The translations under genes were made by a program, and so were the position numbers. From NCBI RefSeq assembly GCF_032190615.1, contig NZ_JAVLAT010000002.1, forward strand, positions 734,001 through 798,000: 64,000 bases of DNA, read 5' to 3'. Under the pieces are notes generated by a model that worked only from the letters and a program-made list of their open reading frames with translations, ran no database searches and had not been told where the DNA came from. This stretch comes from Brucella pseudogrignonensis (GTDB lineage Bacteria; Pseudomonadota; Alphaproteobacteria; Rhizobiales; Rhizobiaceae). How positions within the stretch are numbered: the first letter of the stretch is position 1; every line of letters starts with the position of its first letter. Positions 1 to 10,079 of this stretch are shown here, one piece after another.

Positions 1-370
1 CATAAAGCGCATCAATGCGGGCAAACAGCTTTGGGTCCATCATGATGCGCGAATAATGACGCGACATCTTGGGCGCGATTTCCCGCTCCAGCGCCTGAAT
101 GGTCTCGTTGGTGTGAGCACCAGCGCGAAGCCAGAAAATGGACGAAACGCGATCAAGCGATTGGCCGGTAAGCTGTAAAGCTTTTAGCGTATTTTCAATT
201 GTTGGTTCAGCATCATCATTGATGATCGCTTCAACTTCCGCGAGATCTTCGGCCAAAGCTACGTCGAAAGTGGCGGCGAAATCATCGTCCTTAAATGCTG
301 TGAAGTCCGGCAAACCAAGCGGTCCATTCCATTGGGTCAATGCGTGATTGTAGGGCTGCTTTTCGGACAT
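1..370 (-). CDS. M3 family oligopeptidase, N-terminal part (cut by window edge)
   Basis: The minus strand encodes the first 123 residues of a protein beginning MSEKQPYNHALTQWNGPLGL, with GGAG just upstream of the ATG. The alpha-helical N-terminus (ALAEDLAEVEAIINDDAEPT, then ENTLKALQLTGQSLDR and REIAPKMSRHYSRI) matches the start of M3 zinc metallopeptidases of the Dcp/OpdA/PrlC type, which degrade oligopeptides in the cytoplasm. The HEXXH zinc site lies outside the window, so catalytic competence cannot be judged, nor can Dcp be told from OpdA. Confidence 0.8.
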   Translation of the reverse strand, partial: MSEKQPYNHALTQWNGPLGLPDFTAFKDDDFAATFDVALAEDLAEVEAIINDDAEPTIENTLKALQLTGQSLDRVSSIFWLRAGAHTNETIQALEREIAPKMSRHYSRIMMDPKLFARIDALY

Positions 371-681
371 CAGAGACTCCAGATAAAATGAATTCGATAT
401 GTATCAGACTTAGGATTTTGCAACGGGCGAGACAAGGGTGCCACGGGATTATGAAAAAGCCTTCATGATTGAGAGGCGGGGGTTGACTTTCGAGGCAGCC
501 GGGCGCAAATCAGCCACGCAGCCCCAACTCTTTGGCTGCATTTCAACCGGAGTCTTATTCTCTTATGCCAAGCGACAGTCACAGTCGATTGTTTCAGCCG
601 TCAAGGCAGTTCGTGATCTGATCGTTTGCGGTCAGCTTGCACGGTCTGTCTTCGACGGCGGATCGACAGAAAGGCAAGCCT
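371..681. other. Intergenic region between M3 peptidase and mgtE
   Basis: This 311-bp divergent promoter region separates the M3 peptidase from mgtE. I see no convincing gene in it. I looked for a magnesium-responsive riboswitch because mgtE genes in other phyla carry one, but recognised no M-box-like structure by eye. Confidence 0.4.
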
Positions 682-2067
682 ATGACCGACAACAACTTCT
701 CCTCCGAAGTATTCAATGTTGCCGACCTACCTGCTGCAGCAATCGCCAGCCGCATCGCCGATATTCGCACCGGCGACGCAGTTGAGATCGTCAACGAACT
801 CGACGCAGATGATGCAGTCGCAGTTATCGCACAACTCTCGCAAGAAGACGCCATTCGTCTGCTTGATCAGCCGGAGCTTGAACGCGCAACTGAAATCCTG
901 ACGATTCTTCCGCCCAATATTTCCAGTGAATTGCTGGACGGGATGTCCGCTGACCGTGCGACGGACGTCTTCCAGTCGATGGAAGATGCGGATCGGGCAC
1001 GCTTATTTCCCATTCTTGCGCCAGAAACAAAGGCCGCGCTGAAAAAGCTTATGGGCTATCCCACAAATACTGCGGGTAGCCTCATGACAATCGAGTTCAT
1101 CACTGTCCCGTCAAACTGGAATGTCGGGCAAACGCTTGAGCACATCCGAAAGGTGGAGCGCACACGCGAGACTGTTTACGCAATCTATGTGGTCGATCCG
1201 CAGACACGTGTTCTGCTGGGTGTGGTTAGTTTGCGCCGGCTGATTATCCGCGAGCTGGATGAGCCGATCCTTTCGCTCGCACGCGACGATGATCCTATTA
1301 CCATTTCACCAAACGCAGATCGTGAAGACGTTGCGCGCCTTTTCCGCAAGCACGATCTTCTGGCGGTTCCCGTCGTTGATGACAGCCGTCACATCATCGG
1401 CATTGTGACTGTCGATGATGTGTTGGATGCCATGACCGAGGATGCGAGCGAAGACGCCTATCGTTTCGGTGGTATGGAAGCACTCGACAAGCCATACATG
1501 CGCATTGGTTTCGGTGAAATGCTCAAAAAGCGCGGTGGCTGGCTGGGTATTCTGTTTCTCGGCGAAATGCTCACAGCCAGTGCGATGCAGCATTTTGAGC
1601 TGGAGCTGGAAAAGGCACTGGTTCTGACCTTGTTCATTCCGCTCATCATGTCTTCGGGTGGTAATTCGGGTTCGCAGGCCACATCGCTCATCATTCGTGC
1701 ACTGGCATTGCAGGAGCTGACACTTAAAGACTGGTGGCGGGTGGCAATTCGCGAAATACCGACAGGACTGGCTCTGGGCTCGTTCCTTGGCTTCATCGGC
1801 ATTGTTCGCATCGCTATTTGGCAGAATCTCGGCATCTATGATTATGGTGAGCATTGGATGCTGGTTGCAGCCACGGTGGGTATGGCACTTGTCTGTATCG
1901 TAACTTTTGGTTCGGTAACGGGGTCAATGCTGCCGTTTATCCTTCGCAGACTGGGCTTCGATCCAGCGAGTGCATCGGCACCTTTTGTTGCAACGCTCGT
2001 CGATGTGACAGGTCTTGTCATTTATTTCAGTGTGGCACTGGTCATTCTTTCAGGCACTTTGCTGTAG
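682..2067 (+). CDS. mgtE: Magnesium transporter MgtE
   Basis: This 461-residue protein has the full MgtE layout. An acidic helical N-domain (about 1-125) is followed by tandem CBS domains (about 130-250) and five membrane segments (about 285-461). The pore signatures are present: LIMSSGGNSGSQ in the membrane domain and DPASASAPFVATLVDVTGL near the C-terminus, which carries the conserved Asp of the ion path. MgtE is a Mg2+-gated Mg2+ channel of the inner membrane. The ATG at 682 follows AAAGGCA and gives the usual family length; an in-frame TTG 45 bp upstream is less likely. The gene stands alone, with a terminator downstream. Confidence 0.95.
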   Translation: MTDNNFSSEVFNVADLPAAAIASRIADIRTGDAVEIVNELDADDAVAVIAQLSQEDAIRLLDQPELERATEILTILPPNISSELLDGMSADRATDVFQSMEDADRARLFPILAPETKAALKKLMGYPTNTAGSLMTIEFITVPSNWNVGQTLEHIRKVERTRETVYAIYVVDPQTRVLLGVVSLRRLIIRELDEPILSLARDDDPITISPNADREDVARLFRKHDLLAVPVVDDSRHIIGIVTVDDVLDAMTEDASEDAYRFGGMEALDKPYMRIGFGEMLKKRGGWLGILFLGEMLTASAMQHFELELEKALVLTLFIPLIMSSGGNSGSQATSLIIRALALQELTLKDWWRVAIREIPTGLALGSFLGFIGIVRIAIWQNLGIYDYGEHWMLVAATVGMALVCIVTFGSVTGSMLPFILRRLGFDPASASAPFVATLVDVTGLVIYFSVALVILSGTLL

Positions 2068-2138
2068 GTTGCACGGCAAAACTGTCACAATCGGCCTGTA
2101 AACAAACACCTAAATCCGGGCTTTCCGGGTTAATTTAG

Positions 2139-2164
2139 GGGCAGTTTCGCGCTGCCCCTTTCTA
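2139..2164 (+). terminator. Rho-independent terminator after mgtE
   Basis: A 7-bp stem (GGGGCAG / CTGCCCC) with a TTTCGCG loop is followed by a short T run. It lies 71 bp past the mgtE stop and before typA. Confidence 0.75.
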
Positions 2165-2253
2165 AAACATAAAAAAACCTGTAAGAGCGGCCCATTGATT
2201 TTCCGTGCATCCATCTTGGCGCGGCTCCCAACTCATACAGAAGTGATCTCTAT

Positions 2254-4077
2254 ATGGAATTGCGTAATATCGCTATTATCGCACACGTTGACCATGGCAA
2301 AACCACGCTGGTTGACGAACTGCTGAAGCAGTCCGGTTCTTTCCGCGACAATCAGCGCGTCGCAGAACGCATGATGGATTCGAACGACATCGAAAAGGAA
2401 CGTGGGATTACCATTCTCGCGAAAGCCACTTCGGTTGTTTGGAAGAACACACGCATCAACATCGTTGATACGCCAGGTCACGCCGATTTTGGCGGTGAAG
2501 TTGAGCGTATTCTTTCGATGGTGGACGGCGCTATCGTGCTCGTTGATGCTGCTGAAGGCCCAATGCCACAGACGAAGTTCGTTGTTGGTAAGGCACTCAA
2601 GGTTGGCCTTCGTCCGATCGTTGCGATCAATAAGATTGACCGTCCAGATGGTCGCCATGAAGAAGTCATCAATGAAGTTTTCGACCTCTTCGCCAATCTT
2701 GATGCGACCGACGAACAGCTCGACTTTCCAGTTCTTTACGGTTCAGGCCGTAACGGCTGGATGGCACTGAACCCGGAAGGCCCTCAGGACGAAGGTCTGG
2801 CACCACTGTTCGATCTGGTTCTCAAGCACGTTCCAGCGCCAAAGGTTGCTGAAGGTCCGTTCCGCATGATCGGTACGATTCTTGAAGCTGATCCGTTCCT
2901 TGGACGTATCATCACAGGTCGTATTCACTCCGGTTCCATCAAGGCTAACCAGGCTGTCAAGGTTCTCGGTCAGGATGGTTCGCTGCTCGAAAATGGCCGT
3001 ATCTCGAAGATTCTCGCGTTCCGCGGCATTGAGCGTCAGCCAATTGAGGAAGCACAGGCAGGCGACATCGTTGCTATTGCCGGTCTTTCCAAGGGCACCG
3101 TTGCTGACACATTCTGCGATCCTTCAGTTAGCATTCCGTTGGAAGCACAGCCAATCGATCCGCCAACTGTGACCATGTCCTTTATCGTCAATGACAGCCC
3201 TTATGCTGGTACTGAAGGCGATAAGGTGACGAGCCGCGTTATTCGTGACCGTCTGTTCAAGGAAGCAGAAGGCAACGTTGCGCTTAAGATCGAAGAATCA
3301 AACGAAAAAGATTCGTTCTTCGTTTCGGGTCGTGGCGAATTGCAACTTGCAGTTCTGATCGAAAACATGCGCCGTGAAGGCTTCGAGCTTGGCGTTTCGC
3401 GTCCACGCGTCGTCATGAAAGACGGTGAAAACGGCGAAAAGCTTGAGCCTATCGAAGAAGTGGTCATCGACGTCGATGAAGAATATTCGGGTACTGTTGT
3501 TCAGAAAATGTCTGAACGTAAGGCCGAAATGGTCGAACTGCGTCCTTCGGGCGGCAACCGCGTTCGTATGGTGTTTTATGCACCGACCCGCGGTCTGATC
3601 GGCTATCAGTCGGAACTTCTGACCGATACACGCGGCACGGCGATCATGAACCGTCTGTTCCATGATTATCAGCCATTTAAGGGTGAAATTTCGGGTCGTA
3701 ACAATGGCGTTCTGATTTCCAACGATCAGGGTGAAGCGGTTGCTTATGCGCTGTTCAATCTCGAAGATCGTGGTCCGATGATCATCGATGCTGGCGTCAA
3801 GGTCTATCAGGGCATGCTGATCGGTATTCACTCGCGCGATAACGATCTGGAAGTCAACGTATTGAAGGGCAAGAAGCTCACCAACATCCGTGCCGCCGGT
3901 AAGGATGAAGCCGTGAAGCTGACGCCTCCGATCCGTATGACGCTGGAACGCGCTCTGTCGTGGATTCAGGACGACGAACTGGTCGAAGTGACGCCAAAGT
4001 CGATCCGTCTGCGCAAGCTTTACCTCGATCCAAATGAGCGCAAGCGCTTTGAAAAGAGCAAGTCGAGCGCAGCTTGA
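2254..4077 (+). CDS. typA: Translational GTPase TypA/BipA
   Basis: This 607-residue ribosome-associated GTPase carries all G motifs near the N-terminus: AHVDHGKTT (G1), ERGITI (G2), [11 protein letters not shown] (G3) and NKIDR (G4). EF-G-like domains II, III and V and the TypA-specific C-terminal domain follow, including the [19 protein letters not shown] stretch typical of the family. TypA/BipA helps 50S ribosome assembly and stress or low-temperature growth. Length is normal for the family. It is a monocistronic housekeeping gene with a strong bidirectional terminator behind it. Confidence 0.97.
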   Translation: MELRNIAIIAHVDHGKTTLVDELLKQSGSFRDNQRVAERMMDSNDIEKERGITILAKATSVVWKNTRINIVDTPGHADFGGEVERILSMVDGAIVLVDAAEGPMPQTKFVVGKALKVGLRPIVAINKIDRPDGRHEEVINEVFDLFANLDATDEQLDFPVLYGSGRNGWMALNPEGPQDEGLAPLFDLVLKHVPAPKVAEGPFRMIGTILEADPFLGRIITGRIHSGSIKANQAVKVLGQDGSLLENGRISKILAFRGIERQPIEEAQAGDIVAIAGLSKGTVADTFCDPSVSIPLEAQPIDPPTVTMSFIVNDSPYAGTEGDKVTSRVIRDRLFKEAEGNVALKIEESNEKDSFFVSGRGELQLAVLIENMRREGFELGVSRPRVVMKDGENGEKLEPIEEVVIDVDEEYSGTVVQKMSERKAEMVELRPSGGNRVRMVFYAPTRGLIGYQSELLTDTRGTAIMNRLFHDYQPFKGEISGRNNGVLISNDQGEAVAYALFNLEDRGPMIIDAGVKVYQGMLIGIHSRDNDLEVNVLKGKKLTNIRAAGKDEAVKLTPPIRMTLERALSWIQDDELVEVTPKSIRLRKLYLDPNERKRFEKSKSSAA

Positions 4078-4092
4078 TTTCTCTGACGATAT

Positions 4093-4121
4093 AAAAACGG
4101 CGCCGTAAGGCGCCGTTTTTT
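4093..4121. terminator. Bidirectional terminator between typA and ABC permease
   Basis: A perfect inverted repeat (AAAAACGGCGCC, GTAA loop, GGCGCCGTTTTT) has A and T runs on both sides. It can terminate typA on the plus strand and the convergent nucleobase-transport operon on the minus strand. Confidence 0.9.
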
Positions 4122-4134
4122 ATTATGTTTTATT

Positions 4135-5079
4135 TTATCGCTCGCCGCGGCGATAAGGCTGCATCAGTGCCTGTGGTACGCGTGCACGGCGCGCCATGAC
4201 GACAAGAGCTACAATTGACATGATGTAAGGGATCATCAGGAAAAGTTGATAAGGCACCAGCTTCCCATAGACCGTCTGCAAGCGCAGCTGGAAAGCATCA
4301 AAGAGCGCAAAGAGCAGGGCGCCCAAAAGTGCGCGTGCAGGTTTCCATGAGGCGAATACGACAAGTGCGATGCAGACCCAGCCGCGTCCCTGCATCATGG
4401 TCGGGAAGAACGAGTTGAACGCAGAGAGCGTGAGAAACGAACCGCCGACAGCCATCAGCGCACTGCCGAACATGATCGTGAAAATACGCACACGGATAGG
4501 ATTGATGCCTTGCGCTTCCGCGGCATGCGGGTTTTCGCCGGTCATGCGGATGGCGAGGCCAAGCGGTGTGCGGAAAAGAACATAACCCAGCAGAAGTGCC
4601 AGCGGAATGGCAAGCCATGTCAATGCCGTCTGAGTGCCAAGTACCTGCCCGATAAATGGAATATCGGTGAGCCACGATGGATTAACTGGCTGGAACGGCG
4701 TAATCGATGGTGGCGTTGAGGATAGTGGCACCAGAAGGCGAAACAGGAAGTAGCTGAGGCTCGAGGCAATGAGCGTTATGCCAAGGCCGACAACATGTTG
4801 CGAGAGCCCCAGCGGCACGGTCAGTGCTGCATGCAACAAGCCAAACACGGCACCCGATGCTGCCGCTGCCAGCACGCCCACCCAGAGGTCAGCGCCGTTA
4901 AAGACAGTCAACCAGCCGATCATTGCGCCAAAGGTCATGATACCTTCGATGCCGAGATTGAGTACGCCCGCACGTTCGCAATAAAGCGCGCCGAGCGTGC
5001 CGAAAATCAGCGGAGTTGCGATGCGCAGGACCGAGACCCAGAGGCCAGCGGAAAGCAGAATATCCATCAGCTCGTTCAT
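4135..5079 (-). CDS. ABC transporter permease, BMP/nucleoside type (second permease)
   Basis: This 314-residue inner-membrane permease begins MNELMDILLSAGLWVSVLRI. It has about eight hydrophobic segments and the motif EGIMTFGAMIGW (from NLGIEGIM) typical of the branched-chain/BMP permease family (BPD_transp_2). The ATG overlaps the stop of the preceding permease by 4 nt (ATGA), so the pair is translationally coupled. An open frame continues far upstream inside the preceding gene but does not resemble protein. It is the last gene of the codA-BMP-amidase-ABC operon. Purine or pyrimidine nucleosides or bases are the likely cargo by family; the substrate is not shown by sequence. Confidence 0.9.
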   Translation of the reverse strand: MNELMDILLSAGLWVSVLRIATPLIFGTLGALYCERAGVLNLGIEGIMTFGAMIGWLTVFNGADLWVGVLAAAASGAVFGLLHAALTVPLGLSQHVVGLGITLIASSLSYFLFRLLVPLSSTPPSITPFQPVNPSWLTDIPFIGQVLGTQTALTWLAIPLALLLGYVLFRTPLGLAIRMTGENPHAAEAQGINPIRVRIFTIMFGSALMAVGGSFLTLSAFNSFFPTMMQGRGWVCIALVVFASWKPARALLGALLFALFDAFQLRLQTVYGKLVPYQLFLMIPYIMSIVALVVMARRARVPQALMQPYRRGER

Positions 5080-6119
5080 CGGGCGATCCTGTATTGGGTG
5101 AAGAAGAGTGCAACCAACATGGTGAGCAGTGAGAGCGCCACAGTCACATCGGCGATGAAGCTTGGAATGCCAATAGCGCGGCTCATGCCGTCTGCACCCA
5201 CGAACATGGCGGCTGCAAAGAGCGCCGAGAAAATAGCGCCGATGGGGTTCAGATTGGCGAGCATGGCAACGATGATGCCGGAATAACCAAAGCCCGGCGA
5301 AAGGTCGGTCGTGACATAGCCTTTCACGCCCATGACTTGTATGGCACCGGCAAGACCAGCCAGACCACCGGAAATGCACGCAACTTTCACCAGTGTTTTG
5401 CCAAGCGGAACACCTGCGAAACGTGCGGCTTTCGGATTAAGCCCCGCAGCCTTGGTTTCAAGGCCAAACACTGTACGCTTTTGCACGTAGGCAATGATGA
5501 GGGCGAGGACGATGGCAATCACGATGCCAATATGGAGCCGCATGCCCGACATGATTTTTGGCAGCACAGCTGCATCCGGTATTGGCTCTGACTGCGGCCA
5601 GCCAAAAGCCAGCGGGTCTTTCATCGGGCCTTCTATCATCATCGAAACGAAGAGAACCGCGACGAAATTGAGCAGCAATGTGGTCACGACTTCATCAACA
5701 CCAAAGCGCAAACGCAGGCCAAGCGGGATCAAAAGGAAGATCATCCCGGCAATAGCGCCGACGATCAGCAGAAGTGGAATAAGCAGGGCTGCGGGGAGGG
5801 CTAATTGCGTACCGAAGGCGACAACTGCAAGCGCGCCCATATAGAATTGACCTTCTGCGCCAATGTTCCAGAGCTTGGAGCGAAACGCGACAGCTGCCGC
5901 AAGACCAGTCAGCATTAAAGGGGCTGCGCGTGTCAGCGTTTCGGTGATTGAAAGCCTGGTTCCAAAAGCACCAATTGCAATCTGTTTGAAAGATTCAAAC
6001 ACTGGCGCACCGGCGGCGGCGATCAGCAGTCCAGCAAGAACAAAGGCAGCAACCACTGCAATAATTGGAGCCGTTGCTACCAAAACCATGGGGCGAGTTT
6101 CGCGTCGTTCAATACGCAT
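5076..6119 (-). CDS. ABC transporter permease, BMP/nucleoside type (first permease)
   Basis: This 347-residue permease begins MRIERRETRPMVLVATAPII. It carries the family motif WNIGAEGQFYMGAL and about eight to ten membrane segments. The start is the ATG that overlaps the last base of the upstream ATPase stop (TGATG); a longer in-frame extension would lie inside the ATPase gene. It pairs with the next permease to form the heterodimeric membrane channel of a BMP-family nucleoside importer. Confidence 0.9.
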   Translation of the reverse strand: MRIERRETRPMVLVATAPIIAVVAAFVLAGLLIAAAGAPVFESFKQIAIGAFGTRLSITETLTRAAPLMLTGLAAAVAFRSKLWNIGAEGQFYMGALAVVAFGTQLALPAALLIPLLLIVGAIAGMIFLLIPLGLRLRFGVDEVVTTLLLNFVAVLFVSMMIEGPMKDPLAFGWPQSEPIPDAAVLPKIMSGMRLHIGIVIAIVLALIIAYVQKRTVFGLETKAAGLNPKAARFAGVPLGKTLVKVACISGGLAGLAGAIQVMGVKGYVTTDLSPGFGYSGIIVAMLANLNPIGAIFSALFAAAMFVGADGMSRAIGIPSFIADVTVALSLLTMLVALFFTQYRIAR

Positions 6120-7648
6120 CAGTTCAGCCCCTTTGTGGTCTGTGTCTGCCATTCACCGGCCATCATCAGGCCCAGTCTTTGCGCATTGGCTTCATCGGCA
6201 TCAATTGGCGGTGACAGCTTACCCTTGACGATGGCCTGAACGCGATCAGCTAGACCGATAATCTCATCAAGATCTTCCGAGATGAGCAGCACTGCTGCTC
6301 CTTTGGAGCGCGCTTCCAAAATGCGGGCGTGAATGGCAGCAACCGCACCTTCGTCGAGGCCGCGTGTTGGCTGCGCTGCAATCAGAATGCGGGGCGCCGT
6401 TTCAAGATTGCGGCCAAGAATTAGCTTTTGCATATTGCCGCCCGAGAGCAGGCGAATGCGGCTGTCGGGCGTTCCACCGCGGACATCGAAATCTTTAATA
6501 ATGCGATCCGTAAATTCACGCGCTGCCGTTCGATTGACCAGAATACCATTGGAAAACTGCGGATCACGCACGCGTTCGAGCACGGCATTTTCCCAAAGCG
6601 TTAGATCGCCAATTGCACCTTCCGCATTGCGATCTTCCGGGATGCGGCCAACACCCATGGCCACAAACTCACGCGGATCAAATTTCGTCACCGCTTGTCC
6701 GAATAGGGCGAGTGAACCATTGGCAGGCTGGCTAAGCCCCGAAACAAGACGACCCAGCGCTGCCTGACCATTGCCTGAAACACCGATGATGCCCAGTGTC
6801 TCGCCTGCACGCAGATGAAAATCGAGATCTGTCAGGCGTGTTGTGCCTTCCTCTATCACGGTCACGTTCTTTGCCTCAAGCAAAGTCTCACCGGGCGTCG
6901 CAGCTGCACGTGAAGGGCGAGAAACACGGCGACCGACCATGAGCTCGGCGAGCTCTTCCTTCGATGTTTCGGACGCTTTACGCTCAGCGACAAGCTTGCC
7001 GCCGCGCAAGACCACAACGCGGTCAGCTGCCGACATGACTTCGTGTAGTTTGTGTGAAATGAAAATGAGCGACAGGCCCTGACGCGCCATCTCTTTTAAT
7101 GTCGCGAACAGGCTTTCGGCTTCCTGGGTGGTCAGAACGGCAGTCGGCTCATCGAGGATGAGGATGTCCGCGTCATTATACAGCGCTTTAAGAATTTCCA
7201 CGCGCTGTTGCTCGCCGACCGAAAGATCACCAAGCCGTGCATCGGGATCGACCTGCAGGCCAAAGCGCTTGGCAATTTCGGCGATCTTGGCATGAGCAGC
7301 ACCATGGGCTGACTTCAGCTTCCACAGGCTTTGTGTCCCGGTGATGATGTTTTCCAGAACCGTAAGATTGGGAGCCAGCGTAAAATGCTGATGCACCATG
7401 CCAACGCCTGCATCGATTGCGGCGCGTGGCTTGCCCTGCGGGATTTCAGTGCCCTTGACGAAAACGCGCCCAACATCGGGCACATAATGGCCGAAGAGGA
7501 TATTCATCAGCGTGGTTTTGCCCGCGCCGTTTTCGCCCAAAAAGGCGAGGATTTCGCCGCGCTCAAGCTTCAACGAAATATCGTCATTGGCGGTCAGTGT
7601 GCCAAAGCGTTTTGTGATGTTTTGCAGTTCAAGAACTGTGGTGGTCAT
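6119..7648 (-). CDS. ABC transporter ATP-binding protein, BMP/nucleoside type
   Basis: This 509-residue protein contains two fused nucleotide-binding domains. The first is canonical: Walker A GENGAGKTT near residue 37, signature LSVGEQQRVEI, Walker B LILDEPTAVLT. The second has a degenerate Walker A (GVSGNGQAAL), signature LSGGNMQKLILGR, and Gln in place of the catalytic Glu (IAAQPTRGLD). That asymmetry is normal for ATPases of the YufO/NupO type that serve BMP-family importers. Its ATG overlaps the amidase stop by 4 nt, so it belongs to the same transcript. Confidence 0.93.
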   Translation of the reverse strand: MTTTVLELQNITKRFGTLTANDDISLKLERGEILAFLGENGAGKTTLMNILFGHYVPDVGRVFVKGTEIPQGKPRAAIDAGVGMVHQHFTLAPNLTVLENIITGTQSLWKLKSAHGAAHAKIAEIAKRFGLQVDPDARLGDLSVGEQQRVEILKALYNDADILILDEPTAVLTTQEAESLFATLKEMARQGLSLIFISHKLHEVMSAADRVVVLRGGKLVAERKASETSKEELAELMVGRRVSRPSRAAATPGETLLEAKNVTVIEEGTTRLTDLDFHLRAGETLGIIGVSGNGQAALGRLVSGLSQPANGSLALFGQAVTKFDPREFVAMGVGRIPEDRNAEGAIGDLTLWENAVLERVRDPQFSNGILVNRTAAREFTDRIIKDFDVRGGTPDSRIRLLSGGNMQKLILGRNLETAPRILIAAQPTRGLDEGAVAAIHARILEARSKGAAVLLISEDLDEIIGLADRVQAIVKGKLSPPIDADEANAQRLGLMMAGEWQTQTTKGLN

Positions 7649-9045
7649 GCGTTCAACCCCGCAACGCCAAATTTGTGCTGCCAGCGATGGTCCTCTTCCA
7701 TCAGCTCGCCAAGCTCTAAAAGCAGATTGTCCCCTCCCATCGGAGCAATCAACTGAATTGCAAGTGGCATGCCATTCGTGTCCTCGCCAAAAGGCATCGA
7801 AAGTGCCGGAAAGCCGGAAATATTGGCCAATGCCGCATAAGGCGCAAAGGCATTCATCTTATGCCAGTGGGCGTCCACATCGTCATGATCCATCGGGTAT
7901 GATCCGACTGGCTGCGGCCCGCACGCGAGCATCGGCGTAATCAGCACATCAAGATCGTGGAAAATCTGCCAGAGCTGATAGGCAGTCATCACACCACCAT
8001 TCATAGCGTCGTAGAGTTCGACGGCGCTCATCTTGCGCCCGCGTGATGCCACGGCCTGTGTCAGTCTTTCGAGCTTTGCTTCATCAATGGAAAATGCATC
8101 AACTGCCGAGGCCAGATTTGCCGATATGATCCGATCAAACGCAGTGGCACTCGCATCAACGAGAGGTGCAAGCGTTCCCGCGTCGATTGTATGGATTGTG
8201 TGGCCCCGCGTTTGTAGAAAGCGGGCTGCATCGTCAATCACTTGTTGGCGCTCGTCCGTCACTGGATATCTTGGCAAATCTCCTGCAACTACACCGATAC
8301 GCAGTTTTGACGGCTTGATATCTGATCGAAATGAGACGTCAGGCAGAAAGCTCTCAGTGTTGCCTGCAACGAGCGGGAACAGAGTTTTTGCATCGCGGAT
8401 TGAGCGGCAAAGCGCAAATTCGCTTGCAATACCCGCGAGGTAGTTACCGAAATGCGGACCAGCGGGCATAGTACCACGGCTTGGCTTTAGGCCGATCAGC
8501 CCGCAAGTTGCAGCCGGAACGCGGATCGAGCCGCCTGCATCAGTTGCGTGCGCTATCGATACAATGCCTGCTGCAATGGCTGCAGCGGCACCACCGGATG
8601 AGCCTGCAGGTGAAAGCTTTTCATCGAAGGGGTGGCGGGCGGGGGGCCCGTTTATTGGCTCACTTGCAAGCGCCATCCCGAATTCAGGAACAGTTGTCGT
8701 GCCGAAAAAGTTAAGCCCAGCTTTGCGTAAACGTGCAGCGAGTTCTGAATCAAGGTGTCGCGGTGCATCTGCGCAAGCGCGCGATCCAAGCCGGATCGGC
8801 AGTCCAGCGCATGGGCCGCCGAGATCTTTGAAAAGCGACGGCACTCCGGCGAAAGGAGCTTTATGATCAAAAGCTTCCGCATTCTTACGCCCCAGTTCTG
8901 CGTCGAGATATGCAATGGCGCCCAGAGGGCGCCATTTTTCTGCTGCTTCAATTGCGGCATCCATAGCCTCTCTTGCGGTCAAAACGCCTTTCGCAAACGC
9001 ATGTGCGAGTGCTGTTGCATCCTGTTGCTTCATATCGAGTGCCAC
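7645..9045 (-). CDS. Amidase signature family amidohydrolase
   Basis: This 466-residue protein shows the amidase-signature core: catalytic Lys in the FKDLGG context, the GSSGGAAAAIAAG loop with the cis-Ser, and the nucleophile Ser in DAGGSIRVPA. The family hydrolyses amide bonds; the actual substrate cannot be read from sequence. The GTG at 9045 follows CAGGGCAG at good spacing; an ATG 12 bp further in is the alternative. It is sandwiched between a BMP-type binding protein and its ATPase with 4-nt overlap. That suggests it acts on the imported compound or on a product of the codA-like deaminase in the same cluster. Confidence 0.9.
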   Translation of the reverse strand: MALDMKQQDATALAHAFAKGVLTAREAMDAAIEAAEKWRPLGAIAYLDAELGRKNAEAFDHKAPFAGVPSLFKDLGGPCAGLPIRLGSRACADAPRHLDSELAARLRKAGLNFFGTTTVPEFGMALASEPINGPPARHPFDEKLSPAGSSGGAAAAIAAGIVSIAHATDAGGSIRVPAATCGLIGLKPSRGTMPAGPHFGNYLAGIASEFALCRSIRDAKTLFPLVAGNTESFLPDVSFRSDIKPSKLRIGVVAGDLPRYPVTDERQQVIDDAARFLQTRGHTIHTIDAGTLAPLVDASATAFDRIISANLASAVDAFSIDEAKLERLTQAVASRGRKMSAVELYDAMNGGVMTAYQLWQIFHDLDVLITPMLACGPQPVGSYPMDHDDVDAHWHKMNAFAPYAALANISGFPALSMPFGEDTNGMPLAIQLIAPMGGDNLLLELGELMEEDHRWQHKFGVAGLNA

Positions 9046-9065
9046 GTCTGCTGCCCTGAAATTTC

Positions 9066-10055
9066 TTACTTAGGCTCTGCCGGGTTTGGCTCGACCTTGA
9101 ATGTACCAGCCTTAATCTCAGCGCGGCGCGCTTCCATCTTTGCTTCGACGTCTGCCGGTGCTGAGCCCTTGACGTAAACGATGTCGTTACCGCCTTCCTT
9201 CATCAGGCTGAAAGGGGTGTAATCCTTGCCAGTCGGATTGCCAGCCTTGACGTCAGCAATGGCTGCATTGAGGATCGGACGGAAGTTCCATATTGCATTG
9301 GCGAAAACGGTGTCAGGGTAGCGCGGCGTGTAATCGATCAGCGAACCGATTGCCTTTACACCGCGTTCCTTGGCAGCATCTGCTGTGCCGATGCGCTCAC
9401 CAAACAGAATGTCGGCACCAGCGTCGATCTGCGCGAGACCAGCTTCGCGTGCCTTTGGCGGATCGAAGAACGTACCGATAAAGGACGCATTGAACTTCGC
9501 ATCAGGGCGGGTTTCTTTCACGCCTTCCTGAAACGCATTAATCAGCATGTTGACTTCTGGGATTGGAATAGCACCGACTGAGCCGAATGTGCCGGTCTTG
9601 CTCATGCCGCCTGCGAGCATACCTGCCAGATAAGCCGCCTCAAAATTCCAGGTGCCGAACACGCCGAAATTGTCGCCCTGTTCCTTGCCGGAGGATCCCA
9701 TGATAAAGGTCGTCTGCGGATAATCGGCTGCGACCTGACGCGCTTCGCGTTCAACCGCGTAGGATTCACCAACGATCAGCTTGATACCTTGTTCGGCATA
9801 TTCGCGCATGGCGCGTGGGTAGTCGCTGGCCGAAACGCCTTCCGAGAAGACATATTCAATGACGCCTTCGTCATTGGCTTGCTTGAGCGCTTCATGAAGG
9901 CGCGAGTTCCATGCATTTTCGACAGGCGATGCATGGATACCTGCAACTTTCAGCTTTTCTTCTGCTGCAAACGCGCCGCTGGACAGGGCAGTTACGCCGA
10001 GTGCTGCCGACATGACGAGAACGCTGCGGCGTGTGAATTTGGATGTTGTGGTCAT
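9066..10055 (-). CDS. BMP-family ABC transporter substrate-binding protein
   Basis: This 329-residue periplasmic protein belongs to the Bmp/PnrA basic membrane lipoprotein family. It starts MTTTSKFTRRSVLVMSAALG and has a twin-arginine-like signal ending near AFAAEEK. Here there is no lipobox, so it is probably soluble in the periplasm. Motifs such as VENAWNSRLHEAL and GESYAVEREARQVAADYP fit nucleoside-binding PnrA relatives. It is followed within 20 bp by the amidase and then the cognate ATPase and permeases. Confidence 0.92.
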   Translation of the reverse strand: MTTTSKFTRRSVLVMSAALGVTALSSGAFAAEEKLKVAGIHASPVENAWNSRLHEALKQANDEGVIEYVFSEGVSASDYPRAMREYAEQGIKLIVGESYAVEREARQVAADYPQTTFIMGSSGKEQGDNFGVFGTWNFEAAYLAGMLAGGMSKTGTFGSVGAIPIPEVNMLINAFQEGVKETRPDAKFNASFIGTFFDPPKAREAGLAQIDAGADILFGERIGTADAAKERGVKAIGSLIDYTPRYPDTVFANAIWNFRPILNAAIADVKAGNPTGKDYTPFSLMKEGGNDIVYVKGSAPADVEAKMEARRAEIKAGTFKVEPNPAEPK

Positions 10056-10079
10056 AGGAACCCCTCTTGGGTGACTTCT

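Noticed and set aside
371..681. Possible magnesium riboswitch upstream of mgtE
   Set aside because: No M-box-like helices or conserved loops were recognised by eye; a covariance search would be needed to revive the idea.
1306..1854. A 182-codon minus-strand frame inside mgtE
   Set aside because: It is a shadow of mgtE with low-complexity composition and no ribosome-binding site.
3298..3831. A 177-codon minus-strand frame inside typA
   Set aside because: Shadow of a highly conserved gene; no protein family features.
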